Shown here: positions 15,749-24,563 of the stretch, one piece after another
Position numbering within the stretch: the first letter of the stretch is position 1
How the letters are laid out: each line of letters opens with the position of its first letter
Assembly (NCBI RefSeq): GCF_028623165.1
Contig: NZ_CP117768.1
Coordinates: forward strand, 1,178,001-1,242,000
Length of the DNA: 64,000 nucleotides
Direction: 5' to 3'
Source: Nostoc sp. UHCC 0926
GTDB lineage: Bacteria > Cyanobacteriota > Cyanobacteriia > Cyanobacteriales > Nostocaceae
Program-made: the position numbers and the translations under genes
The notes under the pieces: generated by a model
Databases searched by the model: none
Told to the model about the DNA's origin: nothing
Seen by the model: only the letters and a program-made list of their open reading frames with translations

Positions 15749-16744
15749 TTATGGGTATTCCTGAGAAACAAACGGGATTTCTACTACTTCACCTTCAGTT
15801 TCTCCCACTTTGACTTTCAAGCCCACGCCACCAGCTTTAGTGCGAATGTAACCTAGTCCAAAATAACCGTCAGCAGTTTCTGTGTAACTGGTAAGTTTAC
15901 CGACCTTTTCATCTCCAACTGCGATCGCACTTCCAACTGACGCCGGGGCACTGAGGCGGATACCCAAAAGGTGTTGCTTTACACCTTTGTATGTGTTTAA
16001 CCGAGCGATGGTTTCTTGCCCAATATAGCAACCTTTATTAAAAGAAATTGTTTGCCACAAACCAACCTCCAGAGGATTGTAATCATCTGTGAGTTCAGCA
16101 TCTGGGGCGGGGCGGCCTTGTAAGATTCGCAAGGCATCCCAAGCGCGATCGCTCATCTCTACCGCCCCAGCTTCTAACAATTTGTTCCACACCGAAGATT
16201 TATCAGTATTGGGGAAAGTTAAGGTGTATCCGGGAGCCGCTAACCCACTACCCACAGCAATCCGCACTCCCTCGGCAGGAGCAATCGTGTATACTTTGTG
16301 ACTACCGTAAGGTTCCCCGACGAGTTCACTAATACCCAACTTTTCTAAAACAGCGTCACTTCCTGGGCCAATCAGGCTGAAGGTGTTGGTGTATTGTGTG
16401 ATATCAGATAATTCCACCTTATCGGCAAAGAAAATATATTTATCCAGCCATTCCATGAGAAACTGGCGGCGATTGGGTGAAACCAGCAGGATTACTGCAT
16501 CTTCTCTAACGTAGGCGGTTGCTAAATCAATTGTCCTAGCTGTGGAAGTGACAAAAACCGTATCACAACCTTGTCCTGGCTTAAGTATTTGGAAATTGTT
16601 AGTACTTTGGTTGTGTAAAAAGTTGAGGCGATCGTCGCCAGACACTTTGATGCGTCCCCAGCCAGAGCGATCGCATATAGCAACCCCAACTCTGGCGGCT
16701 TGGATGGCTGCTGCGTCTTTATTGTCGATTGTAGATGTTGGCAT
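15749..16744 (-). CDS. ygfZ: YgfZ/GcvT-type folate-binding protein
   Basis: A 331-residue protein of the folate-dependent YgfZ/IBA57 family, which helps assemble or repair Fe-S clusters of certain enzymes. The diagnostic motif KGCYIGQETIAR is present near residue 228, with the redox-important Cys. The N-terminal half shows the usual GcvT-like core (VSGDDRLNFLHNQSTNNF). It is convergent with the DUF5331 gene, with only five bases between the two stops, so transcription must be separated by sequence inside the coding ends. Confidence 0.9.
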   Translation of the reverse strand: MPTSTIDNKDAAAIQAARVGVAICDRSGWGRIKVSGDDRLNFLHNQSTNNFQILKPGQGCDTVFVTSTARTIDLATAYVREDAVILLVSPNRRQFLMEWLDKYIFFADKVELSDITQYTNTFSLIGPGSDAVLEKLGISELVGEPYGSHKVYTIAPAEGVRIAVGSGLAAPGYTLTFPNTDKSSVWNKLLEAGAVEMSDRAWDALRILQGRPAPDAELTDDYNPLEVGLWQTISFNKGCYIGQETIARLNTYKGVKQHLLGIRLSAPASVGSAIAVGDEKVGKLTSYTETADGYFGLGYIRTKAGGVGLKVKVGETEGEVVEIPFVSQEYP

Positions 16745-16880
16745 GGTGATCAGAAGTTGCCCTGTTTCAATGTTGTCGCACTGAAAATCTTAGCAAATAA
16801 GCGTTTGCGGCTTCAATGAACCTCCGGTTTTCTTCTAGCGTATAATCAAATCAAAAGAAAGTGCCGAACAATAAAAACTT

Positions 16881-17232
16881 ATGAAACAAACTTTTGCTGC
16901 AAGTGTATGGCAGGAAAGTAACTGGTTTGTGGCACAGTGCTTGGAGATTGATATAGCAATCCTAAATGAGTCGTGAAAATCTCCGATTCCTCTCTCTGCG
17001 CTACGGGCAGTTTGCTCAAGTTGGGAAACCCGCCCATGCAACTGCCCTCCTCTGTGCCTCTGCGGTTAATTTATTTTTACAAATGATTTAGGACTGCTAT
17101 ATTGCTAGCCAGGGCGAAACTGAAACTGAAACTGAGGCATTGGCTAATCTTGAGGAAGCTTTGTCATTGCATTTTGAACCACCAGTAGCTACTATTATTG
17201 CGATCGCACATGCAATTGCTCCGTTTAAGTAA
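16881..17232 (+). pseudogene. HicB-like gene split by MITE A
   Basis: Removing 16954-17099 and one TA restores a continuous frame of about 67 codons: MKQTFAASVWQESNWFVAQC, then LEIDIASQGETETEALANLE and EALSLHFEPP, ending at the stop 17230-17232. This is the small HicB-like fold with the GxT-xEAL-xNL-xEAL signature, normally an antitoxin or a solitary regulator. With the element present, translation stops a few codons into it. No HicA toxin gene was seen next to it. Confidence 0.85.
16954..17099. mobile_element. MITE A, copy 2 (146 bp), inside the HicB-like gene
   Basis: Inverted ends TAGCAATCCTAAAT and ATTTAGGACTGCTA, flanked by TA at 16952-16953 and 17100-17101. The host gene shows directly that one TA was duplicated. 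It differs by one base from the copy at 9672-9817, so transposition is probably recent. Confidence 0.9.
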
Positions 17233-17364
17233 TGAGTCCAAATGTATTTGTTATAAATATAATTAGAGGTTCTATGAAAGAACCATCGACGCACATACTT
17301 GAAGTAATAGCTAAACTCATGGTCAATATTGCGAATTTATTCACCAAAATCAACTACCAACTTT

Positions 17365-17841
17365 TCATTTTCGCCGCTTTGGCATAGGACGCATCGCTTC
17401 ACGTCCCAACATAAACATCCCCGTAACACCCAAACTGACAAACCAAACATATTGATACCAGTATCGCTGAATCTGTTCAACCGTTCTGAGTTCTGGACGC
17501 AAGGTGTTTAAGTACAGCAGCAGCACTAATATCATCAGCGCCCCAAAACCAACAAAGCTTAAGCCAACATGAATTCGTGCAGGTCGCAGTTCAAAATCAC
17601 TAATACTATCTAGGTCAATTTCTGCCAGTTCCTTAAAGGAGTCATCTGCCAAAGATGAGGTTGCTTGGAATCTATTGCTTAGTTTTGGTGGCAAAATCGG
17701 CGACAGTGTTGCTACGGTTGGGCGACGTAGCAAAGCTTCAGTATCTCGCAACAATTCCAATGGCTTACGGGTAGTAGTTGGTTGAGCAAACTCTATCTTA
17801 TCTGTGGGAGTTGGGGCATTGGCTTTGCTTTCAAAATCCAT
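17365..17841 (-). CDS. Conserved two-helix membrane protein
   Basis: About 158 residues from MDFESKANAPTP; an ATG ten codons upstream is possible. The N-terminal 90 residues are polar and probably cytoplasmic, including a DLDSISDFELRPARIH segment. Two transmembrane helices follow (VGLSFVGFGALMILVLLLYL and YVWFVSLGVTGMFMLG), and the protein ends with a basic tail, PMPKRRK. It resembles a conserved cyanobacterial hypothetical protein; no function is assigned. Confidence 0.7.
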   Translation of the reverse strand: MDFESKANAPTPTDKIEFAQPTTTRKPLELLRDTEALLRRPTVATLSPILPPKLSNRFQATSSLADDSFKELAEIDLDSISDFELRPARIHVGLSFVGFGALMILVLLLYLNTLRPELRTVEQIQRYWYQYVWFVSLGVTGMFMLGREAMRPMPKRRK

Positions 17842-17921
17842 AGTACGCTTTGGAAGAACCAGGATATACATAGCCTAGCGAATCATAAGACAAATGCGTC
17901 AAAATAATTATAAATTATGAA

Positions 17922-19205
17922 TTACTCGTCCATCTCTTTTAATGTAGCTAATGCTGACGGAGATAAGCGACTCAGATAGCGGAATATCCAGTATTTAAAG
18001 ATAGTGTTTAAAATCACTGGAAATGTAGCAATAAAGAAAAATATTGCGTTTCTACTGGCTGGCAAACCTAAATGTTCTGCCAATCCTTCAAGAAGAACCT
18101 CCCACCCATCTGGTGAGTGAAATCCTACGAATATGTCTGTAGACAGAATAATCAAAAAAGCTTTAGCACTATCGCTGAGACCATAGACAATGGTATCCAT
18201 AAAAGACTTCACAATCATAATTTCTCTTTTGCTGAAAGCGATGATTATACTAAAAGAAATTAGTGATATTAAATCTGCAAAAACATTACTAATGGCGCTA
18301 GTACTTTGAGTGTGAGATTTTTCAGCTATCTCGATTGCTTTGTCTTTGATTTTTTCTGTTATTACCTCTGAAGAAAGTGGTGGCGCTTGATTGAGTAAAT
18401 GTTCAAATTTCAATGCTTGCTCAAAATTATGTAATTCATGGAGAGCTTCTTTCTGTATATCAGAATTGAGGATAGTTTGAATTTGATTCTCTCCTCTAAT
18501 CTTTTCTAATAGGGGAACTACTAAGAATTGCTTAGAAAAATGCTGAGTTAAAAACGGTACAATAATTAGGACTAATAAAAATCTCAGAGCAGTTTTTGTC
18601 CGATTTCGAGAACTTCGGTAACTTCTAATAAATTCTTCTTCTGCCTGCGGGGAGAATCCCGCTTTAATTCTGTTAACTGTTTTCCCAAAAGACCTTGGAA
18701 TTGCCCCAGTTTTTTGACATGGAAGTAGGGCTTGAATATTATTGATATTAGATAAGTCTAGCTGTTCGTTGATTTCGCTCTGGTTAACTTGTAGTGGTTG
18801 AGAAGTTGATTCTAACGCACCGTTGCTAATTAGTTCATCTTTGATAGCGTACTTCTCTACAACTTCATCAATAACCTTCAGCTTTTCTAATAAAACAGAA
18901 TTAGAGATATTGACAATTCCCCGACTAAGCCGGAACTCTGCAAGCCTGATTTTGATAATAGTTAAATTCTTATCAAGGTATCCTTGCCAGTAAGACATCA
19001 CATTTTCAGTATAATTAACTGATTCTGATGATATTTTTTTGTTGCCAAAATGTTCGCTCTCGATATTTTTAATCCTCTGAGCTGCTTGTTGAGCTTCTAA
19101 GAGCGCCCTTTCTGGTGTATCTAAAAACCAATACTGAAGCGATCGCAAATATTCTTTGAGATTTTGGCGAAGGAAATTTGCTGTTTTGGTGAATGAATCT
19201 TTCAT
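17922..19205 (-). CDS. pxcA: Proton extrusion protein PxcA (CemA family)
   Basis: A 427-residue inner-membrane protein of the CemA/PxcA family, which takes part in light-dependent proton exchange and pH homeostasis. The N-terminal 190 residues are soluble and variable. The conserved part begins at GFSPQAEEEFIRSYRSSRNR and contains four hydrophobic helices, with ALRFLLVLIIVPFLTQHFSK as the first and IFFFIATFPVILNTIFKYWI near the end. The motif HSPDGWEVLLEGLAEHLGLP before the last helices is strongly conserved in the family, as is the C-terminal RYLSRLSPSALATLKEM. Confidence 0.93.
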   Translation of the reverse strand: MKDSFTKTANFLRQNLKEYLRSLQYWFLDTPERALLEAQQAAQRIKNIESEHFGNKKISSESVNYTENVMSYWQGYLDKNLTIIKIRLAEFRLSRGIVNISNSVLLEKLKVIDEVVEKYAIKDELISNGALESTSQPLQVNQSEINEQLDLSNINNIQALLPCQKTGAIPRSFGKTVNRIKAGFSPQAEEEFIRSYRSSRNRTKTALRFLLVLIIVPFLTQHFSKQFLVVPLLEKIRGENQIQTILNSDIQKEALHELHNFEQALKFEHLLNQAPPLSSEVITEKIKDKAIEIAEKSHTQSTSAISNVFADLISLISFSIIIAFSKREIMIVKSFMDTIVYGLSDSAKAFLIILSTDIFVGFHSPDGWEVLLEGLAEHLGLPASRNAIFFFIATFPVILNTIFKYWIFRYLSRLSPSALATLKEMDE

Positions 19206-19318
19206 GATATATATGACTATTTATATAATCTGTATTATAGTTATACAAGCATGACAAATGGGTAACATCTAGTTTAAAAGATGATTGACTATTACCCTAG
19301 ACATATAAGATAAATCTG

Positions 19319-19573
19319 CTATTTTGAGTGTACACCTATTAGAGGATTAGGTACAGGTAAGGGGTGATTTTCTCTGATTTTAAATCGACCCGTATCGGCA
19401 TCGTCAGCAAAAACTTCTCCACTCTCAATTTCATAAATCCAGGCGTGAAGGGTAAGTTGACCTTTGTGGAGTCTAGAGTGAATGAGGTATGTAGATGATG
19501 TGTCAATAATCTGACACTGATGAGAATTAGACTTTACAGCTTGATATAGGAGACTTTGTAGTGACTCACCCTG
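19319..19573 (-). pseudogene. Carbonic anhydrase C-terminal remnant
   Basis: An open frame of about 84 codons without a convincing start, ending at the stop 19319-19321. It contains YLIHSRLHKGQLTLHAWIYE followed by IESGEVFADDADTGRF, which resembles the C-terminal end of cyanobacterial beta-carbonic anhydrases (R-x-RL-x-KG-x-L-x-LHGWIY). The zinc-binding N-terminal part is missing and a stop lies just upstream, so this is a relic. It occupies much of the 607-base gap between pxcA and the TPR glycosyltransferase gene; nothing else was seen there. Confidence 0.6.
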
Positions 19574-19812
19574 TTAAGATTTTTTAGGCTTATTTAGAAA
19601 AATTCTCAAAGAACTAAAATAGATATATCTTGAGTTAGTTTCAGTAAGCTTGTCTAACAAGTAGAACTTGAGCATTTTGATGGTAAATAAAATATCCTTA
19701 TCCTGTCGTTTGTTAAAAACTCGCCATATGATTATCTGATGCTATATCGGCACAAAATAAAAGTTGGTGACTACAGCAAGCAAAAAATCTGAACCCAGAA
19801 TTTATTGGCAAT

Positions 19813-21000
19813 ATGAAACTCAGTCTGTGCATGATTGTGAAAAACGAATCAGCAACACTACCTAAATGCCTGAACAGTGTCAGAAAAGTGGTGGATGAAA
19901 TGGTAGTCTTGGATACAGGTTCAATTGATCGCACTCCCAATATTGCCCAACAACTCGGTGCAAAAGTCCATCATTTTAAATGGTGTAATGACTTCAGTGC
20001 TGCCCGTAATGCAGCTCTAAAATATGTCACTGGTGATTGGATTCTGGTATTAGATGCTGATGAAACTCTGACACCAGCAATTTTACCGCAATTGCGGGAG
20101 GCGATCGCTAGAGATGAATACCTGCTCATCAACCTCGTCCGCCAGGAAGTTGGTGCAGAACAATCCCCATATTCTCTGGTTTCGAGGCTATTCCGCAATC
20201 ATCCAGACATTCGTTTTGACCGTCCTTACCATGCCTTGGTAGATGATAGTGTGTCAGAAATTTTAGCCAGAGAACCCCATTGGCAAGTAGGTTATTTACC
20301 AGGGGTGGCACTTGTACACACAGGATATCAAAAAAGTGCGATCGCTCAAAATAACAAATATGCCAAAGCCGCTACAGCGATGGAAGGGTTTCTCGCAACT
20401 CATCCTGATGACCCCTATGTTTGCAGTAAATTAGGGGCATTGTATGTGCAAACTGGGAAAATTTCCCCAGGTATGGAGTTGCTTAGACGAGGAATCACCG
20501 CTGCTGAAGATAACTACGATATTTTATATGAACTCCACTATCATTTAGGCATTGCCTACAGTCGGTTACAAAAATCTCCACAGGCTATTTATCACTATAA
20601 AGCTGCAATCAAATTGCCAATTTACCCCATGCTTAAACTAGGAGCATACAACAACTTGGGTAACTTACTCAAAGCAGCAGGAGATTTCAACGGTGCGAAA
20701 ACTGCTTATGCCACAGCTTTGAAAATTGACCCTACTTTTGTTTTTGGACATTATAATTTGGCGATGACATTTAAGGCTTTGGGTTTATTTACAGATGCGA
20801 TCGTATATTATCAACATGCAATCACCTTAAATCCCAACTATGCCGAAGCATATCAAAATTTAGGGGTAGTGTTGCTGAAAATTGGCAATCATCAAGATAG
20901 TTTAGCAGCTTTTAAAAAAGCGATCGCACTTCACGAAAGGTATAATCCCCAAGAGGCGAAGAGACTACGCCAGGGATTGCAGGAGATGGAGTTGATGTAG
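19813..21000 (+). CDS. Family 2 glycosyltransferase with TPR repeats
   Basis: A 395-residue protein. Residues 1-220 form a GT-A domain: MKLSLCMIVKNESATLPKCL, then VVLDTGSIDRT, the NDFSAARNAAL motif, and the metal-binding DADETL near residue 81. Residues 190-390 contain tetratricopeptide repeats (GAYNNLGNLLKAAGDFNGAK, AEAYQNLGVVLLKIGNHQDS and others). This pairing is common in cyanobacteria and usually acts in protein or surface glycosylation, with the TPR part binding a partner or acceptor. It has no clear operon partner here. Confidence 0.92.
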   Translation: MKLSLCMIVKNESATLPKCLNSVRKVVDEMVVLDTGSIDRTPNIAQQLGAKVHHFKWCNDFSAARNAALKYVTGDWILVLDADETLTPAILPQLREAIARDEYLLINLVRQEVGAEQSPYSLVSRLFRNHPDIRFDRPYHALVDDSVSEILAREPHWQVGYLPGVALVHTGYQKSAIAQNNKYAKAATAMEGFLATHPDDPYVCSKLGALYVQTGKISPGMELLRRGITAAEDNYDILYELHYHLGIAYSRLQKSPQAIYHYKAAIKLPIYPMLKLGAYNNLGNLLKAAGDFNGAKTAYATALKIDPTFVFGHYNLAMTFKALGLFTDAIVYYQHAITLNPNYAEAYQNLGVVLLKIGNHQDSLAAFKKAIALHERYNPQEAKRLRQGLQEMELM

Positions 21001-21030
21001 AGGTGATATCACGTCCGCTAGATTACTTAT

Positions 21031-21955
21031 TAACCCACCTTCCGCACCCTAACTGTCACACATCAACAAAAAGTTGCTTGAGTAGTACATAAAAACTAAG
21101 AGAGAAGTAAGAGAAAGTGGGGTTAATGAGAAGAAATAGCATGAAGTTAGGAATTGGGCGAAAAAGTGAAGTTTTGTAATGAAGACAGAAGAAAGGGAAA
21201 ACTTCATGAGTTTAAAAAAATAAATTGATAAGAAAAAGAGAAATGATTTAATAACAACAGAAGTCGTGGAGGATTCTGTTGTGAAATTGAAAACCCAAGA
21301 AATAGAGATTCAGAACATAGACCATCTAGGTATAGTAGCAGGAATAATAGATTTTATAGGATTGGTAGAAATAATAAATGAATTAATAGGTGAAGAGAAG
21401 GGAGAAAAAGTAAGCCCTGGTCATGTAGTCAAAGCCATGATATTAAACGGGTTAGGATTTATATCTAAACCTTTATATATGTTTCCCCAATATTTTGAAA
21501 CAATAGCCTGTGAGCATTTCTAATAGAAAAGATAATCAAGGAGAAATATATTATCAAATATCTATCCTGAATCTTTAACCAGATAATTGTCTAGGCTACT
21601 ATCAATTAGTCATCTAATTCTTCTCTCTATTAATTTAATCTCCACAGGATAATGAGCTAATCTCTTTGATTAATAGTTCTATTTTACTCTGTCAATAATT
21701 TAGGTTTTTCACTTCAATTTATTAGTCTATTTTATGATTTAAGTCTTTAACATCTTCATTTATTTATCTCCGACTCTCTCTCACTTCCATCAGTTCTTAT
21801 TGCTCTTTATTGACAATCGCGTTTGATACTATTTTTGGTGATTCATGACTACTCAAATATCTTTTTTGGTTGAGGATGTTTTTTTTTATTCTCACCTGGC
21901 TTCTTTCTCTCCGTAATTTCCCCCTGTGACAGTTTAGGGTGCGGAATGTGGGTTA
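21031..21955. mobile_element. Internally deleted IS1634-like insertion sequence
   Basis: The left end (TAACCCACCTTCCGCACCCT, 21031-21050, then AACTGTCACA) and the right end (about 21926-21955) are inverted repeats with few differences. Only 925 bases separate the outer ends, too short for a full IS of this type. The left part keeps the N-terminus of a transposase; the right part, 21530-21925, is A+T-rich and shows no recognisable coding sequence. It fills most of the gap between the TPR glycosyltransferase and the PatB/MalY gene. Confidence 0.75.
21266..21523 (+). pseudogene. Truncated IS1634-family transposase (DUF4277 part)
   Basis: 85 codons starting around MEDSVVKLKTQEIEIQNIDH, with LGIVAGIIDFIGLVEIINEL and GHVVKAMILNGLGFISKPLY. 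This is the N-terminal DUF4277 domain that precedes the DDE domain in IS1634-type transposases. The frame stops at 21523, and the catalytic domain is absent, so it cannot transpose. Confidence 0.8.
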
Positions 21956-22017
21956 TATGCCTCTAGAGGAGTTTAAGAATATTAGATTTTGAACTGGCAA
22001 TTACAACCAGTTTTTGA

Positions 22018-23193
22018 TCAGTTATCGGCAAAGGCTTTTGCGATTTGTTTTAACCCACGTTCTAAGACATCCCGTGGAGTTGCAATATTGATTCGCTGAA
22101 ATCCTTCGCCGCCTTTACCAAAGGTTGAACCATCGCTTAACCATACTTTCGCTTGATTAAGCAAGGTCTCGTTGATCTCATCGTCGCTGCGTCCCATACC
22201 CCTGAAATCCAACCAGACCAGGTAAGTCCCCTCTAAAGGGATAGCTTTTACCTGGGGGAGATGGTCACGAACAAAGGACACTAAAAATTTAAAATTCTGA
22301 TGAAGGTAGGAGTTCAACGCTTCGAGCCAGGGTTCACCATACCGATAAGCTGCAATGGTAGCTTCAATGCCGAAGATATTTGTCATCATTAATCCTGCTT
22401 TGGACAGCTCAGTCTTAAACCTGTTACGCAGCGATGGGTTAGAGATTATTATGTTGGCAACTCCCAGTCCAGCGAGATTAAATGTTTTATTTGGGGCTGT
22501 GCAGGTCACAACGCGGCTGGCAATTTCATCGGAAAGCGTCTCAAGCACGGTGTGTTTATACCCCGGCATGATTAGGTCTGCGTGTATCTCATCAGAAACA
22601 ACCACAAGGTCATGTTTCAGACAAATTTTAGCAAAACGATTCAGTTCTTCGAGACGCCAGACTCTCCCCACTGGATTGTGAGGACTGCAAAAGATGATCA
22701 ATCGCGTCTGGTCGTCGATAGAACGTTCCAAATCATCGAAATCGATGGCATATGTGCCGTTTTCGTGTTGAATCAATTGGTTGGTTACCAGTCGCCGACC
22801 GTTGTTGATCACCGCATTCATAAAGGGGTAATACACTGGGGGTTGAATAATTACCTTATCCCCAGGATGTGTGAAAGCCTTGATTGCGAAGTTTAATGCC
22901 GGAACAACCCCAGGAGTGAAGGTAATCCAACTCTGTTTAACCTCCCAAGCAAACCGCCGCCGCATCCAGTTGATCACAGCATCGTAGTAATCGTCAGTTC
23001 TGACGCTGTAGCCAAAAATTCCATATTCTGCGCGTTGTCGGATGGCTTCGAGAACCTCAGGGGGAGCCTCAAAATCCATGTCCGCAACCCACATGGGTAT
23101 AGTATCCTTAGGCTTAACGTATCGTTCCCGCGTATCATATTTGAGAGAACGAGTGTTGGAACGTAAAATTACTTTGTCGAAATTATATTTCAT
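22018..23193 (-). CDS. MalY/PatB family C-S lyase
   Basis: A PLP enzyme of about 391 residues that cleaves C-S bonds, typically cystathionine to homocysteine, pyruvate and ammonia. Landmarks are PMWVADMDFEAPPEVLEAIR near the N-terminus, the SPHNPVGRVW motif, VVSDEIHADL with the cofactor-contacting Asp, and TCTAPNKTFNLAGLG with the Schiff-base Lys. The start MKYNFDKVILRSNT is preferred over an ATG six codons upstream because it matches the family. It stands alone between two IS-derived regions, so recent transfer is possible. Confidence 0.9.
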   Translation of the reverse strand: MKYNFDKVILRSNTRSLKYDTRERYVKPKDTIPMWVADMDFEAPPEVLEAIRQRAEYGIFGYSVRTDDYYDAVINWMRRRFAWEVKQSWITFTPGVVPALNFAIKAFTHPGDKVIIQPPVYYPFMNAVINNGRRLVTNQLIQHENGTYAIDFDDLERSIDDQTRLIIFCSPHNPVGRVWRLEELNRFAKICLKHDLVVVSDEIHADLIMPGYKHTVLETLSDEIASRVVTCTAPNKTFNLAGLGVANIIISNPSLRNRFKTELSKAGLMMTNIFGIEATIAAYRYGEPWLEALNSYLHQNFKFLVSFVRDHLPQVKAIPLEGTYLVWLDFRGMGRSDDEINETLLNQAKVWLSDGSTFGKGGEGFQRINIATPRDVLERGLKQIAKAFADN

Positions 23194-23288
23194 TTGAACA
23201 TAATACCCCAAAACGGGGAATGGGAGCCTGAAACTATTAATCTCTCGTGGTTTTGAGCAGCTTCACGGGCTTTATAAATACTTGACTA

Positions 23289-23470
23289 CTAACGCTCACG
23301 TAGCAAAAATATGTTGACACTATCATGTGACAAATCTTCCATAATATCTGCTAAACGTGTGCAGCCTGGATACTTTGATTCTGCCAATAAAAACAGAGTG
23401 TAAGTGTTGAGGTCACACTTTGCAGTGGATGGCTTAGTAGTTACTCTGATTGTCCATGTCCTCAATAGAG
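23289..23470 (-). pseudogene. Transposase N-terminal remnant
   Basis: One frame reads KPSTAKCDLNTYTLFLLAES, then KYPGCTRLADIMEDLSHDSV and NIFLLRER before a stop at 23289-23291. This resembles the N-terminus of cyanobacterial DDE transposases in which a short leader is followed by SHDSVNRFLLRE. The remainder of the gene is missing. The upstream limit is approximate. Nothing else was seen in the 391-base gap apart from a hairpin near 23585. Confidence 0.55.
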
Positions 23471-23584
23471 ATAGTGTAAATTATCTATCTTTTCAGTCCC
23501 CTACTGCTAGCGATCGCTTATTCTTTTCTCGTTTACATTCTTTGTCTCATTTGTCAATGCGTAAGTTCTGTGTTAAATGAACTA

Positions 23585-23613
23585 CCTCTAGCTCAGGCGA
23601 AGCTAGCTAGAGG
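23585..23613. repeat. Hairpin at the 3' end of the TnpB relic
   Basis: CCTCTAGCT (23585-23593) and AGCTAGAGG (23605-23613) form a 9-bp stem over an 11-base loop. It overlaps the end of the TnpB frame. IS200/IS605 elements carry subterminal hairpins at their right end, so this may be the recognition hairpin of the element, but the cleavage site cannot be placed. Confidence 0.5.
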
Positions 23614-24220
23614 TTTCTACATCCTCTAGCTTGTTTTTAGGGAAATTGCTTTGAGATTTCTGACGCTTCTTTTCCCCCAGTTGCTTCATGCTTCCTGCTT
23701 GTTTGCGGGTGCGTGAGGTAGAGCTAGTAAGATCAGCGCCTACGAGACTGGTTCCCAATCCCGGTAGAGTTCCTTTTGCCCAATAAAGCATTACTTCGGC
23801 AGCAGCAATATCTCTATCTTGCACATATTTGCAAACACCACACTGATGTACTCGGATATCGAGGGTTTTCTGGTGTTGGTTTCCGCATTTAGGGGAGGTT
23901 TGAGACGGTTTTACTTGACGGGTTGGAACTTCGATAAATAGACCACCAATCTGTTCTATTTTGTATTTGATGGTGCTACGTAACATCCCAAAACCAACGT
24001 CAAGAATAGACTTATTTAGTCCAGCTTTCTGTTTTTTGCTATGCTGTGTTTTTGCTTTTCGAGTCATGTTTTTGACTTCTAGCTTTTCGGTCGCAACGAA
24101 GCTATTACCGCTGACAGCTCTACCTAAATATTTGTAAGCTACTTGACGAAACTCTTCAAGTCTGGCACGTTTCATGTTGACAGGCGAGTAATGGTAGTTC
24201 AATTCTGGTGCTTCTGCCAA
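23603..24220 (-). pseudogene. Truncated TnpB (IS200/IS605 OrfB)
   Basis: Encodes about 205 residues covering the C-terminal part of a TnpB RNA-guided nuclease. The RuvC-II glutamate (VATEKLEVKNM), the zinc-finger region and the RuvC-III aspartate (VQDRDIAAAEVML) are visible, but the RuvC-I half is missing. The first zinc-finger pair reads SPKC where CPKC is expected, so one ligand is lost; HQCGVCK keeps the second pair. A long tail (GTLPGLGTSLVGADLTSSTS and more) follows. No tnpA was seen. Truncation plus the lost Cys makes it almost certainly inactive. Confidence 0.8.
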
Positions 24221-24234
24221 AAGGGGTGGAGATT

Positions 24235-24277
24235 GTTCGTAGTTTGCACTTTAGCGAAGATAGCGCAAACTACGAAC
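24235..24277. repeat. Perfect 13-bp stem-loop
   Basis: GTTCGTAGTTTGC and GCAAACTACGAAC pair perfectly around a 17-base loop. It lies between the TnpB relic and the 21-bp array, downstream of the aminotransferase gene. It could act as a terminator for either side or be part of a dispersed repeat. Confidence 0.7.
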
Positions 24278-24301
24278 CTAGCAAATCAAACTTGATAGAC
24301 C

Positions 24302-24476
24302 ACTAGCTCGGAACTCGGAACTTCAGCTTCAGAACTCGGAACTTCAGCTTCAGAACTCGGAACTTCAGCTTCAGAACTCGGAACTTCAGCTTCGGAACTC
24401 GGAACTTCAGCTTCGGAACTCGGAACTTCAGCTTCGGAACTCGGAATTTCAGCTTCAGAACTCGGAACTTCAAGTT
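24302..24476. repeat. Tandem array, 21-bp unit, about 8 copies
   Basis: The unit is close to CTCGGAACTTCAGCTTCAGA plus one base; later copies have CGG in place of CAG. As with the other arrays, the 21-bp period keeps frames open and yields an artificial SSEAEVP repeat on the minus strand, which is not called as a gene. It lies just downstream of the aspartate aminotransferase gene. Confidence 0.9.
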
Positions 24477-24563
24477 TGAAAATGAACTCCACCCCTTCTG
24501 AGTCGAAAAGGTGGAGTTAATAAGTTGGAGAGTTGGTAAATTGTCCTCACAAATGACAACCAA

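Noticed and set aside
17274-17387. 37-codon frame behind the split HicB-like gene, considered as a HicA toxin
   Set aside because: It lacks the HicA GSH-type motif and overlaps the end of the membrane-protein gene.
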